Positions 43,133 to 51,514 of a stretch of 64,000 nucleotides of DNA are shown here, piece after piece. How positions within the stretch are numbered: the stretch's first letter is position 1; each line of letters begins with the position of its first letter. The notes below the pieces were generated by a model. It saw only the letters and a list, made by a program, of their open reading frames with translations, had not been told where the DNA came from and searched no databases. Source of the DNA: Methanobacterium_D oryzae (lineage in GTDB: Archaea; Methanobacteriota; Methanobacteria; Methanobacteriales; Methanobacteriaceae); assembly GCF_050433505.1 (NCBI RefSeq), contig NZ_JBNPXC010000002.1, positions 496,001 through 560,000 of the forward strand, in the 5' to 3' direction. Position numbers and translations under genes: made by a program.

Positions 43133-43582
43133 ATGTTAGATTCACTTAAAGGTATTATAAGGAAAAGCTCTATTCATGCATGTCTTATAAATACTGGAGG
43201 ATGTAATGGGTGTGACATTGAAGTAGTTGCCCTTTTATCTCCTCGTTATGATTTAGAACAATATGGGATTTATTTCCACAACAACCCTAGAGAGGCAGAT
43301 GTAATTTTAGTTACAGGGCCTGTTGCGGAACAATGGAAAGAAAATCTTCAAAGAATTTATGCTAAAGCTCCAAACCCAAAAATAGTAGTTTCAATTGGAG
43401 CATGCCCACTTTCAGGTCATGTTTATAATCAGGAAGGTAGTGCAATCTATCCACCACTTAATGAATTCATACCAGTTGATGCGGCAGTTCCAGGATGCCC
43501 GCCAAGGCCAACAGAAATATTATCTGCTCTTTTGGCAGTTGGTCCCGATGCAATAGCAGCTAAAGGGAGGCAAAAAGAATGA
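43133..43582 (+). CDS. ehaN: Energy-converting hydrogenase A subunit N, [NiFe] small subunit
   Basis: A 149-residue small subunit of group 4 [NiFe] hydrogenase. The proximal [4Fe-4S] ligands are Cys24 and Cys27 in GGCNGCD, a Cys in IGACP near 94 and one in PGCPPRP near 127. It lacks the extra clusters of large uptake hydrogenase small subunits. It overlaps ehaO by 4 bases; together they form the H2-activating core. Confidence 0.93.
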   Translation: MLDSLKGIIRKSSIHACLINTGGCNGCDIEVVALLSPRYDLEQYGIYFHNNPREADVILVTGPVAEQWKENLQRIYAKAPNPKIVVSIGACPLSGHVYNQEGSAIYPPLNEFIPVDAAVPGCPPRPTEILSALLAVGPDAIAAKGRQKE

Positions 43583-44706
43583 TAGTTCCAATAGGACCAA
43601 TACACCCAGCACTCAAAGAACCTTTACGATTAAAACTCCATACAAGAGGAGAAAGAGTTATAGGTGCTGAAATAGATTACGGTTACGTTTATAGAGGTAT
43701 TGAAAAGATAATGGAAGGAAAAACCTGGCAAAAATGTGTCTATTTATCTGAAAGAGTATGTGGTATCTGTTCTTATATCCATACAATGACATTTACTGAA
43801 ACATTTGAAAAAATTGCCGGTGAAGAACCACCATTACGTGCCCAATTTTTAAGAGTAATTGCAAATGAATTAGATAGAATTCAAAGCCATTTACTTGCAA
43901 ATTCAACTTATTTTAATACAATTGAGCATGAAACACTTTTTATGTACATGTTGTCTTTAAGAGAACCGGTTATGGATGCAATTGAACTTTTAACTGGTAA
44001 CAGAGTTCATATGGCATGGAATGTAGTTGGTGGAGTACGTTTAGATGCTAAAGAAGTTCATCTAAAAAGTATATTGAATATTTTAGATAATTTAGAGTCA
44101 CAATATGCTAAATATCCTCAAATGTTTGAGCATGGTCCATTATTAGGTTTACGATCTAAGGATGTGGGAGTCATATCCAAAGAAGATTCACTTAAAGCAA
44201 GAACTGTTGGTCCAATAGCTAGGGCATCATCTATAACTGAGGATTTAAGATCAGATAAACCAGTATATAAAGATCATTTAGATTTCAATGTAATCTGGCG
44301 AGATGAAGGAGATAACTTTGCAAGGAACATGAATCGGTTTGATGAAATAACAGAATCCATAAAAATTATCCGACAGGCTATAAATAATCTTCCTGAAGGT
44401 AAAGTAAGAAAAAAAATTGATATACCTGCAGGATATGCCGATAACAGAAACGAAGCTCCAAGGGGCGAAGTAGCCTATATGATAGAAACTAATGGTAATT
44501 TAATAAAAAATATTTCCATCAGGACTCCTAGTATAATGAATATTGATGCATGCGCAAGATACATGCTTAATGATGTCGCAACAGTTGCAGATGCTGTAGC
44601 TACTTATGCAAGCGTTGATCCATGTATAGCATGTACTGAACGAGTTATAGTTGTAGATGAAAATGGTAAAACTCGTGAATTTGATGGAATTTATAATGTA
44701 AAATAA
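43579..44706 (+). CDS. ehaO: Energy-converting hydrogenase A subunit O, [NiFe] large subunit
   Basis: A 375-residue large subunit carrying the Ni-Fe site. The N-terminal pair is Cys61/Cys64 (RVCGICS) and the C-terminal pair Cys349/Cys352 (DPCIACTER). About 23 residues follow the last Cys, so a C-terminal maturation cleavage may or may not occur. It activates H2 and passes electrons through EhaN to the polyferredoxins and ferredoxin, driven by the ion gradient. Confidence 0.94.
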   Translation: MIVPIGPIHPALKEPLRLKLHTRGERVIGAEIDYGYVYRGIEKIMEGKTWQKCVYLSERVCGICSYIHTMTFTETFEKIAGEEPPLRAQFLRVIANELDRIQSHLLANSTYFNTIEHETLFMYMLSLREPVMDAIELLTGNRVHMAWNVVGGVRLDAKEVHLKSILNILDNLESQYAKYPQMFEHGPLLGLRSKDVGVISKEDSLKARTVGPIARASSITEDLRSDKPVYKDHLDFNVIWRDEGDNFARNMNRFDEITESIKIIRQAINNLPEGKVRKKIDIPAGYADNRNEAPRGEVAYMIETNGNLIKNISIRTPSIMNIDACARYMLNDVATVADAVATYASVDPCIACTERVIVVDENGKTREFDGIYNVK

Positions 44707-44746
44707 AATATTTAAAATATTCACAAAAAACTTTTAAGAGGATACT

Positions 44747-45784
44747 ATGTCTTCAGTAATATGGTATTTATACGAATTTGCAAGAAAAGGATGGATCGAA
44801 AACTTCGCAGGTGCAGCAACAGATCGAGAGATAGTGGAAGCACCTGATAGATTCAGAGACTTTCCAGAAGTTATAAGAGAACTTTGTATTGCCTGTGGTG
44901 CATGTACCGCAGCATGTCCCTCCCCAGCAGCCATAAGGCTTGTAAGGACAAAAGATAAAGACATGGAAGAGGGAGAGGGTATAACTTACCCAATTATAAA
45001 TACAGATGCATGTATAAGGTGTGGTTTCTGTGCAGAAGTTTGTCCAACAGATCCTAAAACGCTTAGAACAGGCGAAAGTCACTTAATCAGAGAAGAATTT
45101 ACCATATTACCTGCAGAAAAAATGTTTGTAATTGACGATTACCTATGTATTCGATGTAAAAAATGCATGAAAGCATGTAAAGTTGAAGGAGCTATACTTG
45201 AAGAAGATAATAAGGTCATGATTGACCAATCTAAATGTATAGCTTGTGGAGAATGTGCAAAAACGTGCCCTGTAAAAGGTGCAATTAAAGGAATATACAT
45301 ATCCAATGTGGAAGGCCAAAAAGATGTTATAAATCTGGTAATTCATACTCTTGAAGACTTAATAGAAGCCAGACAGGATGAATTAAAAGGACTTCCTCCA
45401 GAACAGGTTGTAAAATTTGAAGTTCCTTTTGTAGATATCTTAGAAAAAGCACAAGGAATGCTACCAGAAGAAGAACATATACGAGATATTGTTGAGAAAG
45501 TAACAGATAGATTAAAGCTTAGAATTATCACTTGGGATGATTCAAAATGTAACAGCTGTAGATTATGTGTTGATGAATGCCCTTCTGGTGCAATTACCTA
45601 TGATGAAGAAAAAGGTGTTACAAGAGATTCTAAAAAATGTCTTAGATGCACTACATGTTATCAAACATGTCCGTTTGGTGTTGCAGGCTCTTATGTAGCT
45701 AGATTTTTACTTACATCAACAGAATTAGAAGATGATAAGATTATGGTGACTGTAAAACCAGCATTATTACCATTTAGGGGATGA
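44747..45784 (+). CDS. ehaP: Energy-converting hydrogenase A subunit P, 6[4Fe-4S] polyferredoxin
   Basis: A 345-residue protein with six CxxCxxCxxxC motifs (CIACGACTAACP, CIRCGFCAEVC, CIRCKKCMKAC, CIACGECAKTC, CNSCRLCVDEC, CLRCTTCYQTC), matching the six-cluster polyferredoxin that distinguishes Eha from Ehb. A cluster-free insertion lies between motifs four and five (residues ~185-260). The ATG follows AGAGGATAC. It carries electrons away from the hydrogenase core. Confidence 0.92.
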   Translation: MSSVIWYLYEFARKGWIENFAGAATDREIVEAPDRFRDFPEVIRELCIACGACTAACPSPAAIRLVRTKDKDMEEGEGITYPIINTDACIRCGFCAEVCPTDPKTLRTGESHLIREEFTILPAEKMFVIDDYLCIRCKKCMKACKVEGAILEEDNKVMIDQSKCIACGECAKTCPVKGAIKGIYISNVEGQKDVINLVIHTLEDLIEARQDELKGLPPEQVVKFEVPFVDILEKAQGMLPEEEHIRDIVEKVTDRLKLRIITWDDSKCNSCRLCVDECPSGAITYDEEKGVTRDSKKCLRCTTCYQTCPFGVAGSYVARFLLTSTELEDDKIMVTVKPALLPFRG

Positions 45785-45788
45785 TAAA

Positions 45789-47135
45789 ATTCCTACAACT
45801 ACTGATAAAAAATCTTACAAACCACTTCGAGAAGTTGAAGTGGCCTATGAAATAGATAAATCTAAATGTGAACAATGTAAAGATAGACCATGTCTTCAAG
45901 CTTGTCCAATAGAAGCAGTTCATGAAATTCCTCCAGATAAGCATATTGAAATTGAAGATAAATGTTTTGGATGTGTACTTTGTAGGGAAGCATGTCCTTA
46001 TGATGCTATTGAAATGGAAACAACTTTAGCAGAGCCTATACGGGAGAATGTACCTAATATAAATCCTAAACTATGCAGAAGATGTGGTGCATGTGTCGAT
46101 GCATGCAGAACTGGTGCAATTCAACTTGTATCTTCTGGTAGAGAAGAAGCTCACAGCGAAATAGATGAAGAAAAATGTGTTAGATGTGGATATTGTTCAC
46201 GTGTATGTCCTACAGAAGCAATAAAATATGGAGAAATACTACCACGATCCGTAGTGGGTGGAAAAGCTGTTGTAGTTGATCAAAAGGATTGTATTGGTTG
46301 TATGACTTGTACAAGAGTTTGTCCATCAAAAGGAGCCATTAATGTAGGAACTGTAAGTAAATTACCATTTATAGACCCATCATATTGTGCAAGATGCGAA
46401 GAGTGCATGGATGTGTGTCCTTCAGCAGCAATTAAATATTCTTCAAGGAAAAAAGCATATCAAAATTTTGGTAAAATTAAAACAATGGAAATAGTCTCAG
46501 AACTTCTTGAAAAAGAAACTAAAAAACTTGCAAATGATGCAGGTAAAGTTGATAATATACTAAACAGAATTTCAAGAGATCTTAGCTTTGAAAATACTGA
46601 AAATGAATTTGAAATTGACATAACAAATAGATTAAAAGAAAATATCAAAAGATCTGTTGATGGAGATATTGAAATAGAAGATTTTAAGGATATAATTGAA
46701 AGCACTAAACCAAAAAGAGATGTTGCTGTTATCGAGGAAAAATGTATAGGATGTACTGAATGCATGAATGCATGTCCAACAAATACAATTGAGCTTGAAA
46801 TGCCTTCTCCTGTACACATTGGTGAGGATTGTGTATATTGTGGAAAATGTGTTGAAGCATGTCCTTTTGAAGCTATATCTCTTAAAGAAGAGTATTTTGA
46901 CACCCGTGATGGGAAAATATTTTACATTAGAAAGACTTTAGAAGGGCCAAGAACTGGAGAAATAAGTATTGACAGTGAAACATGCCAATTATGTGGTGTA
47001 TGTGTAAATAAATGTCCCACAGATGCAATGAGTATTGAAGACAATAAAGTTGTTGTTGATACTGAAAAATGTATTGTTTGTGATGCATGTGAAGTTACCT
47101 GTCCAGTTCATGCTGTGAAATTAAAAACGGACTAA
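45789..47135 (+). CDS. ehaQ: Energy-converting hydrogenase A subunit Q, 10[4Fe-4S] polyferredoxin
   Basis: A polyferredoxin with ten cluster motifs: six in the first ~220 residues, a helical cluster-free stretch of ~100 residues, then four more. The first motif is expanded (CEQCKDRPCLQAC). Ten clusters is the number expected for EhaQ. The GTG at 45840 has no ribosome site; GGGGATGAT followed by AAA points to ATT at 45789, giving a 448-residue protein that begins PTTTDKKSYKPLREVEVAYE. The same SD-AAA-start layout is used by the Ftr-like gene here, so I prefer the ATT start. Confidence 0.9.
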   Translation: MPTTTDKKSYKPLREVEVAYEIDKSKCEQCKDRPCLQACPIEAVHEIPPDKHIEIEDKCFGCVLCREACPYDAIEMETTLAEPIRENVPNINPKLCRRCGACVDACRTGAIQLVSSGREEAHSEIDEEKCVRCGYCSRVCPTEAIKYGEILPRSVVGGKAVVVDQKDCIGCMTCTRVCPSKGAINVGTVSKLPFIDPSYCARCEECMDVCPSAAIKYSSRKKAYQNFGKIKTMEIVSELLEKETKKLANDAGKVDNILNRISRDLSFENTENEFEIDITNRLKENIKRSVDGDIEIEDFKDIIESTKPKRDVAVIEEKCIGCTECMNACPTNTIELEMPSPVHIGEDCVYCGKCVEACPFEAISLKEEYFDTRDGKIFYIRKTLEGPRTGEISIDSETCQLCGVCVNKCPTDAMSIEDNKVVVDTEKCIVCDACEVTCPVHAVKLKTD

Positions 47136-47172
47136 TTTAATTATTTTTATTTTTTAAGTAAGGAGGATAATA

Positions 47173-48198
47173 ATGGGCAAAAAGGTGTTTATTTCTGATT
47201 GTGAAGGCCCTATATCAATTAATGATAATGCATATGAACTTGCAGGTCATTATATTGAAGATGGTGAAAAATTTTTTACAATTGTCTCAAAATATGATGA
47301 TATTCTGGTTGATGAAGTTAAAAGGGAAGATTATTATGCTGGGGGAACTTTAAAGTTAATAGTTCCGTTTTTAAAGGCTTATGGTGCTACAAATAAAGAT
47401 ATTGTGGAATTTTCTAAGGAAAATGTTCTATTAATCCCTGGTGCAAAAGACACATTACAGTATATAAAAAGTATAATGCCTTCATTTATTGTTAGCACAA
47501 GTTACAGTCAATATATTCAAGCACTGTGTGATTTAATTGAATTTCCATTTGAAAATACGTATTCTACAAGTCTTGATATAGATGAATATTCAATTACTAA
47601 TGAAGATAAAGAAAAGTTAATGGAATACAGAAGTACAATAATTGAAAATCCTGATTTTGAAGTTATTGATCAAATATTCTGGGATGAAATTTTAGATTTA
47701 CCTATTCATGAAATTATGAAAAATGTAAATCCTGTAGGTGGAGAAGGAAAAAAGGAGGCAGTATTGGATATTGCAATCAAATATGGATTTCAAAATTCAG
47801 ATATAATGTATGTAGGAGATAGTATAACTGATGTTGAACCTTTAAGATTTGCTAAAGAACGTGGTGGGCTTGCAATTTCATTTAATGGAAATGAATTTGC
47901 CATAAGAGATGCAGAAATCGCTATTATGGCAGATAATACTGTAATGATATCCATTATCGCAGATTTATTTAATAGATTTGGGAAAGAAGAAGTGATTAAT
48001 TTTATTAATTCATATATGGATAATCATGAGAATGCTATTAATAATTATTCAATAAATAGAGGCCTTAAAGAGGCATTTAATCAAGTAAATCTCCCTAAAA
48101 TAGCAATAATCAATAGTGAAAATTTTGAAAACATTGTTAATGAAAGCAAAACCTTTAGAAATCTGGTAAGGGGAGAAGCAATAGGTGCTCTCGGATAA
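47173..48198 (+). CDS. ehaR: Energy-converting hydrogenase A subunit R, HAD-like
   Basis: A 341-residue HAD-superfamily-like protein. Motif I is ISDCEGPIS (Asp at residue 8, the second Asp replaced by Glu), and motif IV is YVGDSITDVEPL near residue 215, with the expected acidic pair. This is the hydrophilic EhaR subunit encoded after ehaQ in Eha operons. Substrate unknown. The ATG follows AAGGAGGA. It may have a metabolic job rather than sit in the complex. Confidence 0.85.
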   Translation: MGKKVFISDCEGPISINDNAYELAGHYIEDGEKFFTIVSKYDDILVDEVKREDYYAGGTLKLIVPFLKAYGATNKDIVEFSKENVLLIPGAKDTLQYIKSIMPSFIVSTSYSQYIQALCDLIEFPFENTYSTSLDIDEYSITNEDKEKLMEYRSTIIENPDFEVIDQIFWDEILDLPIHEIMKNVNPVGGEGKKEAVLDIAIKYGFQNSDIMYVGDSITDVEPLRFAKERGGLAISFNGNEFAIRDAEIAIMADNTVMISIIADLFNRFGKEEVINFINSYMDNHENAINNYSINRGLKEAFNQVNLPKIAIINSENFENIVNESKTFRNLVRGEAIGALG

Positions 48199-48225
48199 AC
48201 ATTTAAATTTCAAAGGATGATAAAA

Positions 48226-49101
48226 ATGGTTGAAATAGAAGATACATACTGTGAAGCCTTTGATGGGATTTGTTGCAGAATAATTGTGACAGCAGATGAT
48301 AAAGAAATACTTCAAAGAGCAGCTTACGATGCCACATCAACACCAGGAACTGTTATAGGACGTGTTGAAGGTGGAATTGAAGCGTGGCTTAACAGTAATG
48401 AAACTCCTGATGGAAGAAATGGGGCTATTTTACAATTTTGGTATAATACAAAAGATATTGAAAAGTTTACAGTAGAATTATCTTATAGAATAAGACAAGA
48501 TATTCTTGTAAAACCATTTACTGCGATATTTGATGCATCCAAAGATTCAATTGGAAAAATGGATATGATGAAACATGTAGGGCACTGTGGAGATGGTTAT
48601 GAATGGAAAGAAGAACTTTATAACCGTGAAATGATTATAGTTCCTATTGCAATTCCTGATTTCAAAATAGAAAGTACCGTTGGATATATGAAAGGAATTA
48701 TGGGTGCAAATTTCTGGTACATGTGTAGTAGCAAAGAAGCGGTGATAAAGGCGGGTAATAAAGCATTAAACGCAATTAGAGAAGTTGAGGGTGCTATAGC
48801 TCCCTTTGATATATGTTCTGCAGCGTCGAAACCTGAAACTAATTATCCGTGGATAGGACCAACAACAAATCATCCATATTGTCCATCACTTAAAAAAACA
48901 CTTGATAAGGAATCTAAGGTTCCAGAAAACGTTAAATATATTCCAGAAATTGTAATCAATGGTCTTAATATAAATATAACTAAAGAAGCTATGAAGGCGG
49001 GAATTGAAGCCGTAAACGATATAGATGGTGTTGTAAGCGTTTCTGCTGGAAATTATGGTGGACAATTAGGAGATCATAAAATTTATTTAAATGACTTGTA
49101 A
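48226..49101 (+). CDS. Formylmethanofuran-tetrahydromethanopterin formyltransferase paralogue
   Basis: A 291-residue member of the Ftr family, which moves the formyl group from formylmethanofuran to tetrahydromethanopterin, the second step of methanogenesis from CO2. Conserved text includes CEAFDGICCRIIVTADD, PGTVIGRVEGGIE, FWYNTKD and HVGHCGDGYEW. Two Ftr types are known in Methanobacteriales; this one, in the eha operon, is the second type (ftrII-like). The ATG at 48226 follows GGATGATAAAA. Whether it is active or regulatory is not settled by sequence. Its place after ehaR corresponds to the accessory hydrophilic genes of the operon. Confidence 0.88.
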   Translation: MVEIEDTYCEAFDGICCRIIVTADDKEILQRAAYDATSTPGTVIGRVEGGIEAWLNSNETPDGRNGAILQFWYNTKDIEKFTVELSYRIRQDILVKPFTAIFDASKDSIGKMDMMKHVGHCGDGYEWKEELYNREMIIVPIAIPDFKIESTVGYMKGIMGANFWYMCSSKEAVIKAGNKALNAIREVEGAIAPFDICSAASKPETNYPWIGPTTNHPYCPSLKKTLDKESKVPENVKYIPEIVINGLNINITKEAMKAGIEAVNDIDGVVSVSAGNYGGQLGDHKIYLNDL

Positions 49102-49110
49102 GGGTTGAAG

Positions 49111-50040
49111 ATGAAAAAATTAGATGTTATAGGGTTTGGAGCTTTAAATGTTGATAAACTTTATAATGTAAATAAAATAACTCATGAAGATGAGGAGGCT
49201 TTTATAACAGGTTTCAACCAATTTTGCGGTGGATCAGCCGCAAATACTATCATAGGCCTTTCAAGATTAGAAATAAATACTGGATTTATAGGTAAAGTAT
49301 CTAATGATATGGATGGAAGCCTTTTAGTTAGAAATCTCCAAAAAGAAGGAGTAAACACTGAAGGAATAATTATAAGCGAAAATGGTAGAAGTGGTAACGT
49401 TCTTGGATTTGTAGATAAAGAAGGACAAAGAGCTTTATATGTTGATCCGGGAGTAAACGATTTAATTCAACCTCCAGAGATTAATTTAAACTATTTAGAT
49501 GGATCAAAAATTATACATATGACCTCATTTGTAGGAGAATCATTTAAAGCTCAAGAATACATTCTAAATGAAATTCCAGACAATATTATAGTTAGCATTG
49601 ATCCTGGTCGAATATATACAGAAAGAGGGATGAATTTCCTTGAAAATATTTTAAATAGAACTGATATTATCCTTATTAACGAAGAAGAATTGAAACATTT
49701 AACTGATAATAAATATAAAACATGCAAAGAGAGAGCTAAAGATCTACTTGAATATGGTATAAATATTGTCGTAGTTAAAAGAGGAGATAAAGGTTCGTAT
49801 ATTACAAATGGTACAGAGAGTCATCTTATAAAACCATTTAGTGTTAATTGTATTGACACTACAGGGGCTGGAGATGCCTTTAATGCGGGATTTCTTTATG
49901 GTTTTCTTAAAGGCGAAAATATCTTGAAATCGGGTCAAATAGGGAATTTTGTTGCATCATGCTGTATACAGGAATCTGGAGCAATAAAAGGATTACCTAA
50001 AATAAATAAATTAATCGAAAAAAGATTTAAAATTCATTAA
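49111..50040 (+). CDS. PfkB-family carbohydrate (ribokinase-like) kinase
   Basis: A 309-residue PfkB kinase: GFGALNVDKL at the N-terminus, CGGSAANTIIGLSRL near residue 35 and the C-terminal signature DTTGAGDAFNAGFLYGFLKGE near 250 with the catalytic Asp in GAGD. It would phosphorylate a sugar, nucleoside or related alcohol; the substrate is unknown. The ATG at 49111 follows GGGTTGA. It lies 9 bases after the Ftr-like gene, within the eha transcript. Confidence 0.9.
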   Translation: MKKLDVIGFGALNVDKLYNVNKITHEDEEAFITGFNQFCGGSAANTIIGLSRLEINTGFIGKVSNDMDGSLLVRNLQKEGVNTEGIIISENGRSGNVLGFVDKEGQRALYVDPGVNDLIQPPEINLNYLDGSKIIHMTSFVGESFKAQEYILNEIPDNIIVSIDPGRIYTERGMNFLENILNRTDIILINEEELKHLTDNKYKTCKERAKDLLEYGINIVVVKRGDKGSYITNGTESHLIKPFSVNCIDTTGAGDAFNAGFLYGFLKGENILKSGQIGNFVASCCIQESGAIKGLPKINKLIEKRFKIH

Positions 50041-50055
50041 CCTAAAGGTGTAATT

Positions 50056-50817
50056 ATGGATATAACATTTAAAAAGGACAAGAAAGTACTAAAAGACGAA
50101 GTCATCCATAAATCGATGGATTTAGAAGACAATGAATTTAAACCAGAAATTGAAGAATGCGAATTGGAAGGCAAATTCATAACTATCTCTCCAGAGTGTA
50201 TACGATGTAACCTCTGTGTTGAAGAGTGTCCAGTAGACGCGATAGCTGAAGCAAAATCAACTAAACCTGCCAAAATACTTGAAAATTGTGTGAAATGTGA
50301 AATATGCGCTCAAACTTGTCCTGTTAAGTGTATTAAAGTCACTGAAAGTACATCATATATTAATGAGGAGAATGTTAAATACAGCCTCAGAGATTTAAAA
50401 ATTCCTCATAGAACCTTGAGGATGAAAAACATAACAGTAAATGATGAAAAATGTGATTCAAATGCAACGTGTGTTAAATTTTGCCCTACTGGTGCAATAA
50501 AAGTTGAAGATGGAGAAAAAACAGTAATTGATACCGATGCATGCGTTGGATGTGGAGCATGTGTTAGTGTATGTCCAGAAGGAGCAATAGAACTTGAAAG
50601 AGAGCTAGGTCCAATCATTAAAACTAAGAAGCTTTCAATAGATAGGGAAGCTTGTGTTTCATGTCAGGTTTGTGAAGAAAATTGTCCAGTGGAGGCAATT
50701 AAAATCGAAGATGATGAACTGGTATTTTTAGAAGATAAATGTATTTTATGTGAGGTTTGTTCAAATAAATGTCCTGTTGGTGCATTAAAACTTGAGAGGT
50801 TGTCCAATGAAAGTTAA
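50056..50817 (+). CDS. Polyferredoxin with five complete and one incomplete cluster motif
   Basis: A 253-residue protein with six ferredoxin motifs. Five are complete (CIRCNLCVEEC, CVKCEICAQTC, CVGCGACVSVC, CVSCQVCEENC, CILCEVCSNKC). The third reads CDSNATCVKFC: Asn136 replaces the second Cys, which would favour a [3Fe-4S] or labile site. A cluster-free helical part separates motifs two and three. It lies at the end of the eha transcript and overlaps the CBS gene by 11 bases. It is probably an electron carrier for Eha-linked reactions. Confidence 0.88.
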   Translation: MDITFKKDKKVLKDEVIHKSMDLEDNEFKPEIEECELEGKFITISPECIRCNLCVEECPVDAIAEAKSTKPAKILENCVKCEICAQTCPVKCIKVTESTSYINEENVKYSLRDLKIPHRTLRMKNITVNDEKCDSNATCVKFCPTGAIKVEDGEKTVIDTDACVGCGACVSVCPEGAIELERELGPIIKTKKLSIDREACVSCQVCEENCPVEAIKIEDDELVFLEDKCILCEVCSNKCPVGALKLERLSNES

Positions 50818-51442
50818 AGAAATTATGGATAAGGAATATATATACGTATCTCCGGATCAAGACATTGTAGAAGTATCTTTAATGATGGAAAAGAAAAAAA
50901 AATTTACAACACCCGTTGTAGACGATAATAAATGCTTAATAGGTTGGATAACGTCTCTTGATGTTACAAGGGGATTTAGAGAAGGTCACAAAAAAGTTTC
51001 AGATATCATGCATTCTAAAGATGACATAGTTCATGTTCATGAAGATGATCCAGCTAGATTAGCAACTTTAGAAACTACAAAGCACAAGGTAGTTAGTATC
51101 CCTGTTTTAGATGACAATGATGTTGTAGTTGGAGTTATAAGAACATTTGATATTGTCGAAACGCTTTCAAATCTCTATGAGATAAAAGTATATAAAATAT
51201 TTGAAGCTATGGCCGAAGAACTTAAAGGAGTAAGCTGGGATGAATTAATGGAAGCTTCAGCAATAGTTACAAGAAGAAGGACTGGTAAACGGATTAAACC
51301 CGAAGAATACGAGAAAAATATTAGAGAATCAACATTTGGCGAAGCTATATGGGCAACGGGTGGTCTTGAAAAATTCTTTGTTGGTCTTATAGCTATCGGT
51401 GAGCTTGTAATTGCAAGAAAAGTTGCTAGAGCTAGGAAATAA
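50807..51442 (+). CDS. CBS-domain pair protein with C-terminal extension
   Basis: A 211-residue protein with two CBS motifs in the first ~125 residues (VKEIMDKEYIYVSPDQDI, VSDIMHSKDDIVHVHEDD) and a conserved-looking tail of ~80 residues (TRRRTGKRIKPEEYEKNI split, GGLEKFFVGLIAIGELV). The ATG at 50807 is inside the preceding polyferredoxin gene and follows GAGAGGTTG. A nucleotide-sensing role for the eha region is an inference. Likely the last gene of the operon. Confidence 0.87.
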   Translation: MKVKEIMDKEYIYVSPDQDIVEVSLMMEKKKKFTTPVVDDNKCLIGWITSLDVTRGFREGHKKVSDIMHSKDDIVHVHEDDPARLATLETTKHKVVSIPVLDDNDVVVGVIRTFDIVETLSNLYEIKVYKIFEAMAEELKGVSWDELMEASAIVTRRRTGKRIKPEEYEKNIRESTFGEAIWATGGLEKFFVGLIAIGELVIARKVARARK

Positions 51443-51514
51443 TTTTTTTATTTTAATAAAAATTAGATGTTTAGTGATTTAAAAAATAAAAAAGAAAAAA
51501 TGGATTAATTTTTT
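51443..51514. terminator. Convergent AT-rich terminator region
   Basis: The 72 bases between the CBS gene and the oppositely oriented SdrD-like gene contain T-runs on both strands (plus: TTTTTTTATTTT right after the stop; minus: T-runs from AAAAAATAAAAAAG). Archaeal RNA polymerase stops at such U-tracts, so this probably ends transcription from both sides. No strong hairpin is present. Confidence 0.5.

Noticed and set aside
37385..47135. Reading the hydrogenase operon as Ehb instead of Eha
   Set aside because: The two polyferredoxins have six and ten cluster motifs, and a HAD-like EhaR gene follows. These are Eha features; Ehb has a two-cluster ferredoxin and a larger polyferredoxin.
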